A DNA stretch of 64,000 bases. Origin: Kaistella treverensis. Its GTDB lineage: Bacteria; Bacteroidota; Bacteroidia; Flavobacteriales; Weeksellaceae. Where the stretch lies: NCBI RefSeq assembly GCF_900114045.1, contig NZ_FORQ01000002.1, positions 248,001-312,000 of the forward strand. Reading direction: 5' to 3'. The notes under the pieces are model-generated. The model was not told where the DNA came from, ran no database searches, and saw nothing but the letters and a program-made list of their open reading frames with translations. The translations under genes were made by a program, and so were the position numbers. Shown here one piece after another: positions 9,464 through 18,822 of the stretch. Position 1 is the first letter of the stretch. Every line of letters begins with the position of its first letter.

Positions 9464-10156
9464 TTAGTTATTTTTTGCGAAATTGGTGTTTGCGGTTTCC
9501 GGAGAAATAACTCTTTTTGCAAATCTGTATTTCGGTCCCCAGTAAGAATCATTCAGTGAAGAAATCATGACACCTCTGGAAGTTGCAGCGTGGATGAATT
9601 TTACGGTCCCGTCTGAATCGATGCTTTCTACGATACCAACGTGTGAAATCCGGCCTCTGCCCTGGTGTGAAAAGAAAACCAAGTCACCTTTCTGAAGGTC
9701 GGTTTTTTCAACTTTTTCGCCTTCCTGCGCTTGCGAAGCTGCAACTCTCGGTAAATTTACACCGGCGCTGCTGCCGAAAACTGAAAGTACGAATGCTGAA
9801 CAATCAATCCCGCTTCTGGTGGTTCCGCCGTATCTGTAAGGAGTTCCTAAATAGGTTTCGGCTTCGGTCAGGATATCGTCAATTTTTTTTGTGAAGTGAA
9901 TAGCTGAGGCGATTTCCTCGTTTCTTGCTATATTTTCAAGAGTTTTAGCTGCTACAATCTGTTCTTCGCGGATGCTGTTAACCAGTTGTTTTTTAGCTGT
10001 TTCTATTTTTTTACTGTCAATTGACGCAAGTTTGGCATTTGATTTGTATTCTGAAACGTAACTTGTTGGAGTTGAAACTACGTAATTTGTAACACAAGAC
10101 TGCAAGGAAAAAGTAGCGACCACAGCAGTAACATAAAACAAAATTCTTCTCTTCAT
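9464..10156 (-). CDS. NlpC/P60 family lipoprotein endopeptidase
   Basis: Predicted cell-wall hydrolase cutting peptide stems of peptidoglycan. The N-terminus is a lipoprotein signal with lipobox LQSC (Cys21). A helical linker (about residues 40-95) precedes the NlpC/P60 domain, with catalytic Cys119 in IDCSAFV, His172 in ISHVGIVES and a likely third residue, His189, in FIHAAT. The gene stands alone, with its own -7 box upstream and a terminator downstream. Its exact substrate bond cannot be inferred from sequence. Confidence 0.9.
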   Translation of the reverse strand: MKRRILFYVTAVVATFSLQSCVTNYVVSTPTSYVSEYKSNAKLASIDSKKIETAKKQLVNSIREEQIVAAKTLENIARNEEIASAIHFTKKIDDILTEAETYLGTPYRYGGTTRSGIDCSAFVLSVFGSSAGVNLPRVAASQAQEGEKVEKTDLQKGDLVFFSHQGRGRISHVGIVESIDSDGTVKFIHAATSRGVMISSLNDSYWGPKYRFAKRVISPETANTNFAKNN

Positions 10157-10206
10157 ATATATTAATTCTCAGTGTTAAAATGTAATATCTGTTTTAAAAA
10201 GCAATA

Positions 10207-10214
10207 CAAAAGTA
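10207..10214 (-). promoter_or_regulatory. -7 box of the NlpC/P60 gene
   Basis: Leftward TACTTTTG matches TANNTTTG and lies about 50 bp upstream of the ATG. Confidence 0.5.
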
Positions 10215-10255
10215 GGTATTACGGCAAAAGTGGGGGTGAAATCACCTCTCCTTCA

Positions 10256-10345
10256 CTGGTGTTTTAACACATTTTAACAGTATTTTTTGTAATGTTAAAA
10301 GAATTTACAGTGCAATCCCTTTATTTAGGGATTGCCGTTTTCTAT
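10256..10345. other. Cluster of hairpins in the NlpC-glnN spacer
   Basis: The 330-bp spacer contains no gene. It has a stem TTTTAACA (10272-10279) with TGTTAAAA (10293-10300), and a perfect 9-bp stem GCAATCCCT (10312-10320) with AGGGATTGC (10327-10335), followed on the plus strand by a T-rich stretch. No rightward gene ends here, so the second hairpin looks like a terminator of an unannotated short transcript. This is inference from structure alone. Confidence 0.4.
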
Positions 10346-10434
10346 TTTATTAAGATTTGTTAACATTTATAAAATCTCTCTATTTAATATATAAGATTGA
10401 TCAATAATGTGTTATAAACCCAGACGATGAATAT

Positions 10435-10465
10435 AAAAAAAGCCTCTTAATGAGGCTTTTTTTAT
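10435..10465 (-). terminator. Terminator of the glutamine synthetase gene
   Basis: Stem AGCCTC (10441-10446) and GAGGCT (10452-10457) with a TTAAT loop, flanked by A and T runs on either side, 30 bp after the stop of the leftward glutamine synthetase gene. The symmetry would let it work in both directions. Confidence 0.8.
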
Positions 10466-10486
10466 TATACATATATATATTACGTG

Positions 10487-12685
10487 CTATCTGGTAAACA
10501 ACAGTTCTCGGTACTTTGTTAAAGGCCACAATTCATCGTCCACCATCATTTCCAGTTCGTCGGAAGCTGAACGGATTTTAGCAAAAAACGGAATCACCTC
10601 ATTACAGAAAGATTCTGCCATCTCCATTGAGGAATTTTTTGCTTTTGCTCCGGCTATTGCCTCAAGCAAATTTTCAACTTCAACTTTAATCGTGCTTACA
10701 TGCCCGGAAATTCCACGGATTAAGCTCATCTGTTCCTGTGCTAAATCTTTAAATTCCGTTTCGCCAAAGATTTCCTTTAAACCTTTTACATTGTCGATCA
10801 AACGGTTTTGATATTTCAACGCGCTTGGAATAATGTGATTTCTGGCAATATCAGCCAAAACTCTCGCTTCAATTGCAATTACTGAGGAATATTTTTCGAG
10901 TTTAATCTCGTTTCTCGCTTCAACTTCCCGAGCGGTGTAAATTCCGAGCTCTTCGTACAGTGAGATAAATTTCGGATCCAATTCGCGACCCAAAGCTTCC
11001 GGCGTAGTTTTCAGGTTGTTCAAACCTCTTTTTAGCGCTTCTTCTGCCCATTCAGCTGAATATCCGTCACCTTCAAACATGATGTTTTTACACGCCTTAA
11101 TATATTCACGTAAAATATTGAAGATCGCTTCATCTTTTTTTAGGCCTTTTTCTACCAAAGCATCAACTTCTTTTTTAAAGGTCTGAAACTGTTTTGCAGC
11201 AATCGCATTCATCACCGTCATCACCTCAGCACAGTTCGCCGAAGAACCTACAGCGCGGATTTCGAATTTGTTTCCGGTGAAGGCAAATGGTGAAGTCCGG
11301 TTTCTATCTGTATTATCCAAAAGAATATTCGGGATTTTTCCGACGACGTTTAGTTTTAAATCTGTTTTTTCTTCCGGTGAAAGTTTGCCGTCTTTTACTT
11401 TTTCCAGTTCTTCTAAAACCCCAAACAACTGGGAACCGATAAATGCTGAAATAATTGCTGGCGGCGCTTCATTAGCTCCCAAACGGTGATCGTTCCCTGC
11501 AGATGCAATGCTTACGCGCAAAAGATCGGCATAGTCATGAACCGCTTTTAAGGTATTTACAAAAAAAGTAAGGAATTGCAGGTTTTTTTTCGGATTGGCA
11601 CCCGGGCTCAAAAGATTTTCACCTGTGTCCGTCGCCAAACTCCAGTTGTTGTGTTTTCCACTTCCGTTTACACCAGCAAATGGTTTTTCGTGGAAAAGAA
11701 TGTGGAAGTGATGTTTGTGAGCAACTCGCGCCATTAAATCCATTAGCAATGAATTGTGATCAACCGCGACGTTAACTTCTTCGAACATTGGAGCCAGCTC
11801 AAACTGGTTTGGCGCCACTTCATTATGTCTGGTGGTAACCGGAATTCCTAATTCAATGGAACGGATTTCCAATTCCTTCATGAAATTCATCACACGAGTC
11901 GGAATGGAACCGAAATAGTGATCGTCAAGCTGCTGACCTTTCGCAGGCGAATGTCCCAGCAATGTTTTTCCGGTAATTACCAAATCCGGTCTTGATTGGT
12001 ATAGCGCCGAATCTACAAGAAAATATTCCTGTTCCCAGCCTAAAGTCGGGCTTACCTTCGTAACATTTTTATCAAAATAGGAGCGGCAAATATCTGTTGC
12101 AGCCTCATCTACAGCGTGAAGCGCGCGTAGTAACGGCGCTTTATAATCCAGCGTTTCGCCGGTATAAGAAATAAAGATCGAAGGAATACAAAGTGTAGTT
12201 CCCATGATGAAAGCGGGTGAAGTTGGATCCCAGGCGGTATAACCACGCGCTTCAAAGGTATTTCTGATGCCACCGTTTGGGAAAGATGACGCATCCGGTT
12301 CCTGCTGAATCAGCATGCTGCCGGAAAAGCGGTCAATTGCGCGGTCGCTTTCAAATGGTGTAAAAAAAGAATCGTGTTTTTCTGCAGTGGAACCTGTAAG
12401 CGGCTGAAACCAGTGTGTATAATGGGTAACGCCTTTGCTTAAAGACCAATCTTTCATGGCTACAGCAATCTGGTCGGCAACATCGCGCTGGATTTTGGTT
12501 CCCCGTTTTATCGCGTCCTGAATCGAGGTGAAAGCCTCTTTAGTTAAATATTCGCGCATGGTTTCTTCAGAGAAAACCTTTTTGCAAAACAATTCGGATA
12601 AGCGGGAAGGAACTTCCACGGCGTTTTCTTTTCGAAAGTCTTTCTGAGAAAGCAATTCCAAAGCTTTAAATCTTACATTTGCCAT
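10487..12685 (-). CDS. glnN: Glutamine synthetase type III
   Basis: Makes glutamine from glutamate, ammonia and ATP. At 732 residues it is much longer than type I and II enzymes and matches the type III class common in Bacteroidota. Visible signatures include LGWEQEYFLVD (glutamate and metal binding), TTRHNEVAPNQFELAP, AGVNGSGKHNNWSL and RTSPFAFTGNKFEIRAVGSS (substrate and ATP site). It stands alone with its own -7 box and terminator. No GlnB/AmtB or glutamate synthase gene is nearby. Confidence 0.95.
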   Translation of the reverse strand: MANVRFKALELLSQKDFRKENAVEVPSRLSELFCKKVFSEETMREYLTKEAFTSIQDAIKRGTKIQRDVADQIAVAMKDWSLSKGVTHYTHWFQPLTGSTAEKHDSFFTPFESDRAIDRFSGSMLIQQEPDASSFPNGGIRNTFEARGYTAWDPTSPAFIMGTTLCIPSIFISYTGETLDYKAPLLRALHAVDEAATDICRSYFDKNVTKVSPTLGWEQEYFLVDSALYQSRPDLVITGKTLLGHSPAKGQQLDDHYFGSIPTRVMNFMKELEIRSIELGIPVTTRHNEVAPNQFELAPMFEEVNVAVDHNSLLMDLMARVAHKHHFHILFHEKPFAGVNGSGKHNNWSLATDTGENLLSPGANPKKNLQFLTFFVNTLKAVHDYADLLRVSIASAGNDHRLGANEAPPAIISAFIGSQLFGVLEELEKVKDGKLSPEEKTDLKLNVVGKIPNILLDNTDRNRTSPFAFTGNKFEIRAVGSSANCAEVMTVMNAIAAKQFQTFKKEVDALVEKGLKKDEAIFNILREYIKACKNIMFEGDGYSAEWAEEALKRGLNNLKTTPEALGRELDPKFISLYEELGIYTAREVEARNEIKLEKYSSVIAIEARVLADIARNHIIPSALKYQNRLIDNVKGLKEIFGETEFKDLAQEQMSLIRGISGHVSTIKVEVENLLEAIAGAKAKNSSMEMAESFCNEVIPFFAKIRSASDELEMMVDDELWPLTKYRELLFTR

Positions 12686-12705
12686 TTGATGTTGTTTTAT
12701 TGAGG

Positions 12706-12713
12706 CAAAATTA
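12706..12713 (-). promoter_or_regulatory. -7 box of the glutamine synthetase gene
   Basis: Leftward TAATTTTG matches TANNTTTG, 21 nt before the ATG at 12685. Confidence 0.55.
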
Positions 12714-12804
12714 CAACAAAATGATAAAATATTGCACTACTGCCCCATATTTTTTGGGGGTGATTTGAAAATATTTTAAAATAAAGTTGAATTCTAAAAA
12801 ATTA

Positions 12805-12840
12805 GTCGCTAAAAGGCCGAAATTTTTTATTTTGTAAATA
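12805..12840 (+). repeat. Dispersed TAAAA-loop element
   Basis: GTCGCTAAAAGGCCGAAA followed by a T-run and TTTTGTAAAT. Same layout as the array units downstream of rodA (read on the minus strand), here as a single copy between two divergent genes. Confidence 0.5.
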
Positions 12841-12907
12841 AATAAGTCAGTTCGATTAATTTTTGTTCATGAACCATTTACCTGAACGGCTTTAAAGAGA
12901 AAAACCC

Positions 12908-12915
12908 TATATTTG
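12908..12915 (+). promoter_or_regulatory. -7 box upstream of the 558-residue protein gene
   Basis: TATATTTG matches TANNTTTG. It abuts an in-frame GTG at 12917, so transcription should begin after that codon. This argues for the ATG at 12932 as the start. Confidence 0.55.
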
Positions 12916-12931
12916 TGTGAAATTTTACATT

Positions 12932-14608
12932 ATGGTAAATTCACGCGCTAGAGAAACCACTGAAGCAATCGAAAGACTTTACGTTTCCATGCGGCACTTG
13001 TTTTATAGAGGTTTCTTTAAACCTGCCGGCATCTCCGGCGAAAGTCTACGGTCACTACTGACCACCATTAATCCAGAAATCTACGGAACCATGAGCGCGC
13101 CTAATAAAATAGAGCTCGATGGATTGCTGTATGTTTTAGACCGACTTCCGGAAGGAATTGAGGAATGTTCTTTTATTCACCTGACTTCTGATGAAGGTTT
13201 TGAAAAGGGAAGTTTTGAAGTAATCGTTCCGAAAAAACGTCGCAGAAACTGTTACCGGATTGATGAGCATCAAATGAATATTGAGGTACTTTTGGGTCGT
13301 TCGGAAATCTATGATATTTTAACGCACCTTACCTTCTTATATATAGAAGCGGATAAAATCCGGCAATTGGCTTTTATTTCCGACGAAAATGACAAATCAA
13401 CGCGCGCCTGGAAAGAAATTGAAGCGGTGGCGATTGGTGACAAGAAATTAAGCAGAAAAGAAAAAGAAGTTGCGCTTGTTCATCTTTCCTCGCTTCTGGG
13501 AAGAACTTTTGATGAAACACTGAATGCTTACAACAATTTCGGCGACGACAAAAATCCGGACCGGTTGTTTAAAATCATTTATCATCTGGGTGACGAAAGT
13601 TTTAACGATTATAAAAAAATCCGAGAAAGAGAAGTGCATTTTTCCGCCATCCTGCGCGAACGCGTCGGTCATCATTTTTTCGGGGAGAAATGGGCAAATA
13701 ATGTAAAAGCGGTTTTGGCAGAAAACGGTTTGCAAATGCGACCGCTCCATATTATTTCCGCCAACATGCATTCGGTGAAAAATATGCTTTTTGCTAATGA
13801 TTCCATCGGAAAAAAAGTGAGCAAGAAGGTAGATTATAAAATGTACGAGGAAATTTCTAACAAGAGATCGCTTCAGGAAAAAATTCTCACGCACTCTCAG
13901 GAAGCCGGACTTATTTACATTGACGATGAAAGCGGAAGCAATATCGATGTTCAGATTATCGATTTAGCCAAAACCGATTTAAGCAATACTCCTTTTGCAG
14001 GAATGAATTATTCCGGTGACGATGTCATCATGGTCTTCGATTATGCTTTTGGTGAACAGGCTTATGAGGTAATGGACGAACTGCTGCGGCCGTACGAATT
14101 CAATGAAGAAGTTTACACGATGAAGGTGAAATCCATTTCAATCATGGGGAAAGCCGGGATTTTGATGGGTGGAAAAGGCGATATTATGATTCCTACCTCG
14201 CACGTTTTTGAAGGAACAGCAGATAATTATCCGTTTGAAAATGCTTTGAGCCTCGCCGATTTCGAAGATGACGAACTGCAGGCTTTCGAAGGTGGAATGG
14301 TAACTGTTTTGGGAACATCACTTCAAAATAAAGACATTTTAAAATATTTTATGGACACTTCCTGGAAAGCCATTGGACTGGAAATGGAAGGCGCGCATTA
14401 TCAGAAAGCGATTCAGGTTGCTTCGAAAATACGCCACCATATTTCGGAAGATCTGTTTGTAATGTATGCTTACTACGCGTCAGATAATCCGCTTGAAACG
14501 GGTTCCACTTTATCATCTGGCGGTCTGGGACTTACTGGCGTAAAACCGACGTACCTTATTACATTCAAAATACTTGAAAAAATTCTGCAAAGTTCAATGA
14601 ACGACTAA
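12932..14608 (+). CDS. DUF6909-like protein with nucleoside-phosphorylase-like C-terminus
   Basis: A 558-residue cytoplasmic protein of unknown function; I believe it belongs to the Bacteroidota family DUF6909. The N-terminal half (about residues 1-300) is helical with no motif I recognise. The C-terminal part resembles the nucleoside phosphorylase/hydrolase fold: a glycine-rich IMGKAGILMGG, then GDIMIPTSHVFEG, and late GLEMEGAHY, which looks like the ribose-binding Met-Glu motif of that superfamily, followed by YYASDNPLETGS. A link to nucleoside or nucleotide cleavage is inference. It stands alone with a strong terminator. Start chosen at ATG 12932 because of the -7 box at 12908. Confidence 0.7.
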   Translation: MVNSRARETTEAIERLYVSMRHLFYRGFFKPAGISGESLRSLLTTINPEIYGTMSAPNKIELDGLLYVLDRLPEGIEECSFIHLTSDEGFEKGSFEVIVPKKRRRNCYRIDEHQMNIEVLLGRSEIYDILTHLTFLYIEADKIRQLAFISDENDKSTRAWKEIEAVAIGDKKLSRKEKEVALVHLSSLLGRTFDETLNAYNNFGDDKNPDRLFKIIYHLGDESFNDYKKIREREVHFSAILRERVGHHFFGEKWANNVKAVLAENGLQMRPLHIISANMHSVKNMLFANDSIGKKVSKKVDYKMYEEISNKRSLQEKILTHSQEAGLIYIDDESGSNIDVQIIDLAKTDLSNTPFAGMNYSGDDVIMVFDYAFGEQAYEVMDELLRPYEFNEEVYTMKVKSISIMGKAGILMGGKGDIMIPTSHVFEGTADNYPFENALSLADFEDDELQAFEGGMVTVLGTSLQNKDILKYFMDTSWKAIGLEMEGAHYQKAIQVASKIRHHISEDLFVMYAYYASDNPLETGSTLSSGGLGLTGVKPTYLITFKILEKILQSSMND

Positions 14609-14636
14609 AAGTTAGAATTTCTCGGAACTAAACTTC

Positions 14637-14670
14637 ACCTTTCAGCTCGTAAAGCTGAAAGGTTTTTTTA
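14637..14670 (+). terminator. Strong intrinsic terminator
   Basis: Perfect 11-bp stem ACCTTTCAGCT (14637-14647) and AGCTGAAAGGT (14653-14663) with a 5-nt loop, then a run of T. It closes the 12932-14608 gene. Confidence 0.9.
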
Positions 14671-14729
14671 AGCGTTATTAGCATATAAAATCTAAAATTC
14701 TTATCTTTAAAGCTTCAAAATAATTTTGT

Positions 14730-16574
14730 ATGAATAAAAGTTTACTCTTTATTTTTTCCTTCTTTTTCGCTTTATTTTCCGCACAAAAAGGTCCATATTA
14801 TCAGCAACGCGCTGAATATAAAATGGACATTGATGTGGATGCAAAAAATTTCACGTACAACGGTCAACAAACTTTAAAATATACCAACAATTCACCAGAC
14901 GAACTGGATGTCGTTTATTTCCATCTGTATTGGAACGCTTTTAAACCAGGTTCCATGATGGATCAGCGCGTTGCTTCACAAGGTAAAAATGGCGATTCGC
15001 GTTTGCAGATTAATGGTGTTTCGCGTTTAGCTTCCATTCCGAAAAGTGAGGAAGGTGCACAAAATATTCACTGGATTAAGCAAAACGGTAAAAACTTGAA
15101 ATTCGAACTTCAGGAAACCATCATGAAGGTTTATCTGGACACTCCAATTAAAGCCAATTCTACAACAACTTTCACCATGGAATGGGATGCTGTCATTCCT
15201 ATGCAGATACGCCGTTCAGGTAGAAATAACCGCGAAGGTGTGGACATGACCGTGACGCAGTGGTATCCTAAAATTGCGGAATACGATTACGACGGTTGGG
15301 CAACTTTTGATTATATCGGAAGAGAGTTCCATGCGCCGTTCTCGGATTTTGAAGTCAATATTAAAATTGATAAAAATTATGTCGTAGGTGCCGGCGGAAC
15401 TTTAGAAAATCCTTCTGAGGTGAAAGGTTATGAAACGAAACCTTCCATTAAAGCTGATAAAAACAACAAAGTAACCTGGCGCTGGACCGCGAAAAACATG
15501 CTTGATTTTGCGTGGGCTGCAGACCGAGATTATACCGTAGAATCTTTCGTGATTTTAGACGGGCCAAAAGTTTATTTCGTGTATCAAAAAAGCGATAAGA
15601 CAAAATATTGGTCGGAAGCAAAACCTTACGTTACCAAATTTTTCCAGTTAATGAATGCGACTTACGGCCGCTATGTTTATCCTTCGTACTCCTTCATTCA
15701 AGGTGGCGACGGCGGCATGGAATACGGCATGTGTACCATGATTTTAGGTGAAGCGAAGTCACTTGAAGGATTGATTGGTTTAATGGTTCATGAAGGCGGA
15801 CATTCCTGGAACCAGCAGATTATGGCGTATAATGAAAGTGTACGACCATGGATGGATGAAGGGTTTACCAGTTATTATGACGACATGATTATGTACCAGC
15901 TGTTTCCTCCCGCGACAGCGAAACCCAATCCGTTTACCGAAAGTATCGAAGGTTACCGAAGATTTGTAAAACGCGGAATTGAAGAACAAGCTGGCTGGCT
16001 CGGCGATCACCATGATAATGGTTCTGCTTACTCCGTAGCTTCTTACACCAAAGGTGAACTGTTTTTAGTTCAGCTCGGTTATATTATGGGCGAAGAAAAT
16101 CTTTCGACCGTGATGAAAGATTTTTACAAAGAATGGAACTTAAAACATCCTACCGACCGCGATTTTATGCATATCGCGCAGAAAGTTTCCGGCATGGATT
16201 TAACATGGTTTCACCATTACTGGATCAACACAACGAAAACCATCGATTACGCTGTAAAAGATGTTAAATACGATGAAAATTCCACCACAATTACTTTAGA
16301 AAATAAAGGCACCGTTCCAATGCCTGTTGATTTTTCAATTTTAACTTCCGATAAAAAAGTGGTGAATTACCAGATTCCGCTCAACATGACGCATACCTGG
16401 AAAAGCAAGGATATTTATGGTGATTTTAAAACCATGAATTATTGGCCATGGACGCAGAAAGAATATACACTGACCATTCCGTATAACAAATCTCAGATTT
16501 CAGCATTAGGAATTGATTTTTCGCAAAGATTAGCAGACATCAATCCCGAAGACAACTTCGTAGAAGTTAAGTAA
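14730..16574 (+). CDS. M1-family zinc metallopeptidase, secreted
   Basis: Predicted aminopeptidase of the gluzincin M1 family. A signal peptide (about residues 1-18, ending FSAQ) implies export. The zinc site is HEGGH (His354, Glu355, His358) with the third ligand Glu377 in DEGFTSYY, the canonical spacing. GGMEYG (about residue 330) replaces the usual GAMEN exopeptidase motif. The 614-residue length fits peptidase plus a C-terminal beta domain. No type IX secretion C-terminal domain was recognised. A TAATTTTG at 14721 lies too close to the ATG to serve it; the imperfect TATCTTTA at 14702 is a better promoter candidate. Confidence 0.9.
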   Translation: MNKSLLFIFSFFFALFSAQKGPYYQQRAEYKMDIDVDAKNFTYNGQQTLKYTNNSPDELDVVYFHLYWNAFKPGSMMDQRVASQGKNGDSRLQINGVSRLASIPKSEEGAQNIHWIKQNGKNLKFELQETIMKVYLDTPIKANSTTTFTMEWDAVIPMQIRRSGRNNREGVDMTVTQWYPKIAEYDYDGWATFDYIGREFHAPFSDFEVNIKIDKNYVVGAGGTLENPSEVKGYETKPSIKADKNNKVTWRWTAKNMLDFAWAADRDYTVESFVILDGPKVYFVYQKSDKTKYWSEAKPYVTKFFQLMNATYGRYVYPSYSFIQGGDGGMEYGMCTMILGEAKSLEGLIGLMVHEGGHSWNQQIMAYNESVRPWMDEGFTSYYDDMIMYQLFPPATAKPNPFTESIEGYRRFVKRGIEEQAGWLGDHHDNGSAYSVASYTKGELFLVQLGYIMGEENLSTVMKDFYKEWNLKHPTDRDFMHIAQKVSGMDLTWFHHYWINTTKTIDYAVKDVKYDENSTTITLENKGTVPMPVDFSILTSDKKVVNYQIPLNMTHTWKSKDIYGDFKTMNYWPWTQKEYTLTIPYNKSQISALGIDFSQRLADINPEDNFVEVK

Positions 16575-16633
16575 CAACGATTGGTTTTGCTCTTTTTAAA
16601 AAATTAGGCGCAAAACAGACCAAAAAAACACAA

Positions 16634-17392
16634 ATGAATTCCATCGTTGTAAATATAGGAAATACCAATATCCGGTTCGGCTTGTTCCATGAGGACAAGT
16701 GCGATATTTCGTGGATTTTAAATACCAAACCGTACCGCACCAGTGATGAATTGCAAATGCAGTTCATGATGATGTACCAAACCCACAAAATCGCTCCGGC
16801 GGACATTGAGAAGATCATTATCGGTTCTGTGGTACCACAGCTTACCTACGATATTTCGCGCGCACTCCAGAAAATTCACGGTAAAAAACCAACTGTTGTT
16901 GATCGCAATACACCTTCGGAAGTCCAGCCGAAATCTAAACAAATGGGTACCGATATTTATGCGAATCTGGTTGCCGCATATCATCTTTACCCGCACGGTA
17001 AAAAAATTATTTTCGATTTCGGGACCGCGCTTACCGCAAGTTGCATTGATGAAAACGGTGAAACTATCGGCGTAATTATCGCGCCGGGAATTATTACTGC
17101 TTTAAATTCATTAATTCACGATACCGCACAACTCCCGGAAATTGAGTTGGTTAAGCCGAAATCTGTTTTGGGATTAGATACGGTTTCGTGCATGCAAAGC
17201 GGCATGGTTTACGGATATCTCGGCATGGTTGAAGGCTTTATTGACCGCATAAATAACGAGGTAAAGGACGAATGTTTTGTAATAGCAACCGGCGGTGTCT
17301 CGCATGTTTACAAGCCATTAACCGATAAAATTAACATCGCAGACCGGCTGCATACTTTGAAAGGTCTGTATTATTTAGGTAAAGATCTGTAA
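16634..17392 (+). CDS. coaX: Type III pantothenate kinase
   Basis: Phosphorylates pantothenate in the first step of coenzyme A synthesis. The 252-residue ASKHA-fold protein begins with the phosphate loop NIGNTNIRFGLF, and carries the substrate-site segment MGTDIYANLVAAYHL (about residue 100), the catalytic-region FDFGTALTASCID (about residue 125) and a late ATGGVSHVY. It is followed after 10 bp by a gene for a secreted protein, probably co-transcribed. Confidence 0.95.
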   Translation: MNSIVVNIGNTNIRFGLFHEDKCDISWILNTKPYRTSDELQMQFMMMYQTHKIAPADIEKIIIGSVVPQLTYDISRALQKIHGKKPTVVDRNTPSEVQPKSKQMGTDIYANLVAAYHLYPHGKKIIFDFGTALTASCIDENGETIGVIIAPGIITALNSLIHDTAQLPEIELVKPKSVLGLDTVSCMQSGMVYGYLGMVEGFIDRINNEVKDECFVIATGGVSHVYKPLTDKINIADRLHTLKGLYYLGKDL

Positions 17393-17402
17393 GAATGGAA
17401 AA

Positions 17403-18353
17403 ATGAAAAAAATAGCCCTTTTAACCCTGTTTTTTTTATTTACGGTTCAAAATATTTTGGCTCAGAAAAGTCTTGTGGGCAGTTACCAGATTTCTTCCAC
17501 CAATCCGTACGATGTGGCCTCGCACTGGCTGCTTTTCGATAATGGTGAATTTGCTGTAGTTCGTGCTTCGATGGTGGTTTCCGGTACTTACGAGGAAAAA
17601 GATGACGGAATAGAATTCACGCCGTCAGTACCAAAAGAACCTTTCCATGTCTTTGGCAGATATAACAGGGAAATCAGCGGCACAAGAATTATGCTGAAAG
17701 GCGTCGATTTACGGGAAAAAATCTACGTCGCCACATCTTCTGACCAGATTTATTCCGTTTTCAGGAAAGACGCGCGATGTCTGCCCGCTACTTTACGGAA
17801 GATTTATGACGAACCGATTTCAACGCTGATTCTTGCGAACTATTTAGGTGATGGTGATGAACCGGTAAATAAGTTCAATTCAGAATACGATATTGGGAAT
17901 TTCAACGATTTCATTATCATATATTTTAATTCGCAAACAATTTTACCGCCTTTCAAGGGCAAAATTTCTAAAAATAAATTACGTGTTGAGTATGGATTAT
18001 CATCATACGATAACCTCATCATTTCCGAATCTGATGAATTTAATGTAGGAATGTCCGTAGAAAAACAGCAGAATTATTATAAGCAAGATTCTTTGATCTG
18101 CGATAATGAATACAATTTTGTTACTTTCTCACCGGATTTAAATACCAATACCGTTCAAAGAATTGTGAATGATGAAGATTATGAATTTAATACCGACGAG
18201 GAAATTTTCACCATGAAAGCTTTGGCAGCAGGTGAAGAAAAAATGCCCGCGGATTTCGAAAAACTTTTTGTGTATAAAATGCTGCAATATAAAACAACAT
18301 CTACTCCACCAGCTTTAGCCAAGAAAAGTTTATTTGATGCTAAATGCCATTAA
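17403..18353 (+). CDS. Secreted protein of unknown function
   Basis: A 316-residue protein with a signal peptide (about residues 1-20, ending ILAQ). I do not recognise a family. The first ~120 residues of the mature part are rich in beta-strand-like segments with GSYQIS, LLFDNGEFAVV and SGTYEEKDDGIEF, reminiscent of small lipocalin-like stress or assay domains, but that is only a resemblance. It follows coaX by 10 bp and converges on tadA, with 2 bp between the stop codons. Confidence 0.75.
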   Translation: MKKIALLTLFFLFTVQNILAQKSLVGSYQISSTNPYDVASHWLLFDNGEFAVVRASMVVSGTYEEKDDGIEFTPSVPKEPFHVFGRYNREISGTRIMLKGVDLREKIYVATSSDQIYSVFRKDARCLPATLRKIYDEPISTLILANYLGDGDEPVNKFNSEYDIGNFNDFIIIYFNSQTILPPFKGKISKNKLRVEYGLSSYDNLIISESDEFNVGMSVEKQQNYYKQDSLICDNEYNFVTFSPDLNTNTVQRIVNDEDYEFNTDEEIFTMKALAAGEEKMPADFEKLFVYKMLQYKTTSTPPALAKKSLFDAKCH

Positions 18354-18355
18354 TT

Positions 18356-18790
18356 TTATCTTTTACTTCTAAAAAATTCTTTCACGATTTGTGAGCATTC
18401 GTTTTCCAAAATACCCAGGACAATTTCTGTTTTCGGATGAAGGTACAGGTTTTTATTAATAAAACCGCGCTGCTCGTCTCGCGCGCCGATAACCACTTTC
18501 GAAATCTGAGACCAGTTTAAAGCGCCCGCGCACATCACGCAGGGCTCAAGCGTTACGTAAAGCGTACAGTTATGCAGATATTTACCACCAATAAAATCTG
18601 CGGCAGAAGTAATAGCCTGCATTTCAGCATGAGCGGTTACGTCATTTAAAGTTTCGGTGAGGTTGTGTGCTTTTGCAATAATCCGGTTTTGTGAAACGAC
18701 GACACAACCCACGGGAACTTCATCTTTTTCCAGTGCTTGAGTGGCTTCTGCCAAAGCCATTTTCATAAAATATTCGTCGTTAAAAGCCAT
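18356..18790 (-). CDS. tadA: tRNA-specific adenosine deaminase (TadA-type)
   Basis: Zinc deaminase expected to convert A34 to inosine in tRNA(Arg). HAEMQAI supplies a zinc ligand and the catalytic Glu, and PCVMCAGAL the two cysteine ligands. The start MAFNDEYFMKMAL at 18790 gives 144 residues, in line with the family. A longer in-frame ATG at 18814 adds eight residues not typical of TadA. A general cytosine/guanine deaminase is the main alternative, but the ISKVVIGARDEQRGF segment fits TadA. Confidence 0.9.
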   Translation of the reverse strand: MAFNDEYFMKMALAEATQALEKDEVPVGCVVVSQNRIIAKAHNLTETLNDVTAHAEMQAITSAADFIGGKYLHNCTLYVTLEPCVMCAGALNWSQISKVVIGARDEQRGFINKNLYLHPKTEIVLGILENECSQIVKEFFRSKR

Positions 18791-18822
18791 TTTTTTTAAA
18801 TTTCGTATTAACAAAAAAATAA

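Noticed and set aside
13448-13894. 148-residue open frame on the minus strand
   Set aside because: Lies opposite the 12932-14608 gene and has no recognisable protein features.
14721-14728. TAATTTTG as promoter of the M1 peptidase gene
   Set aside because: It ends 1 nt before the ATG, so the transcript would begin inside the signal-peptide codons; probably a chance match.
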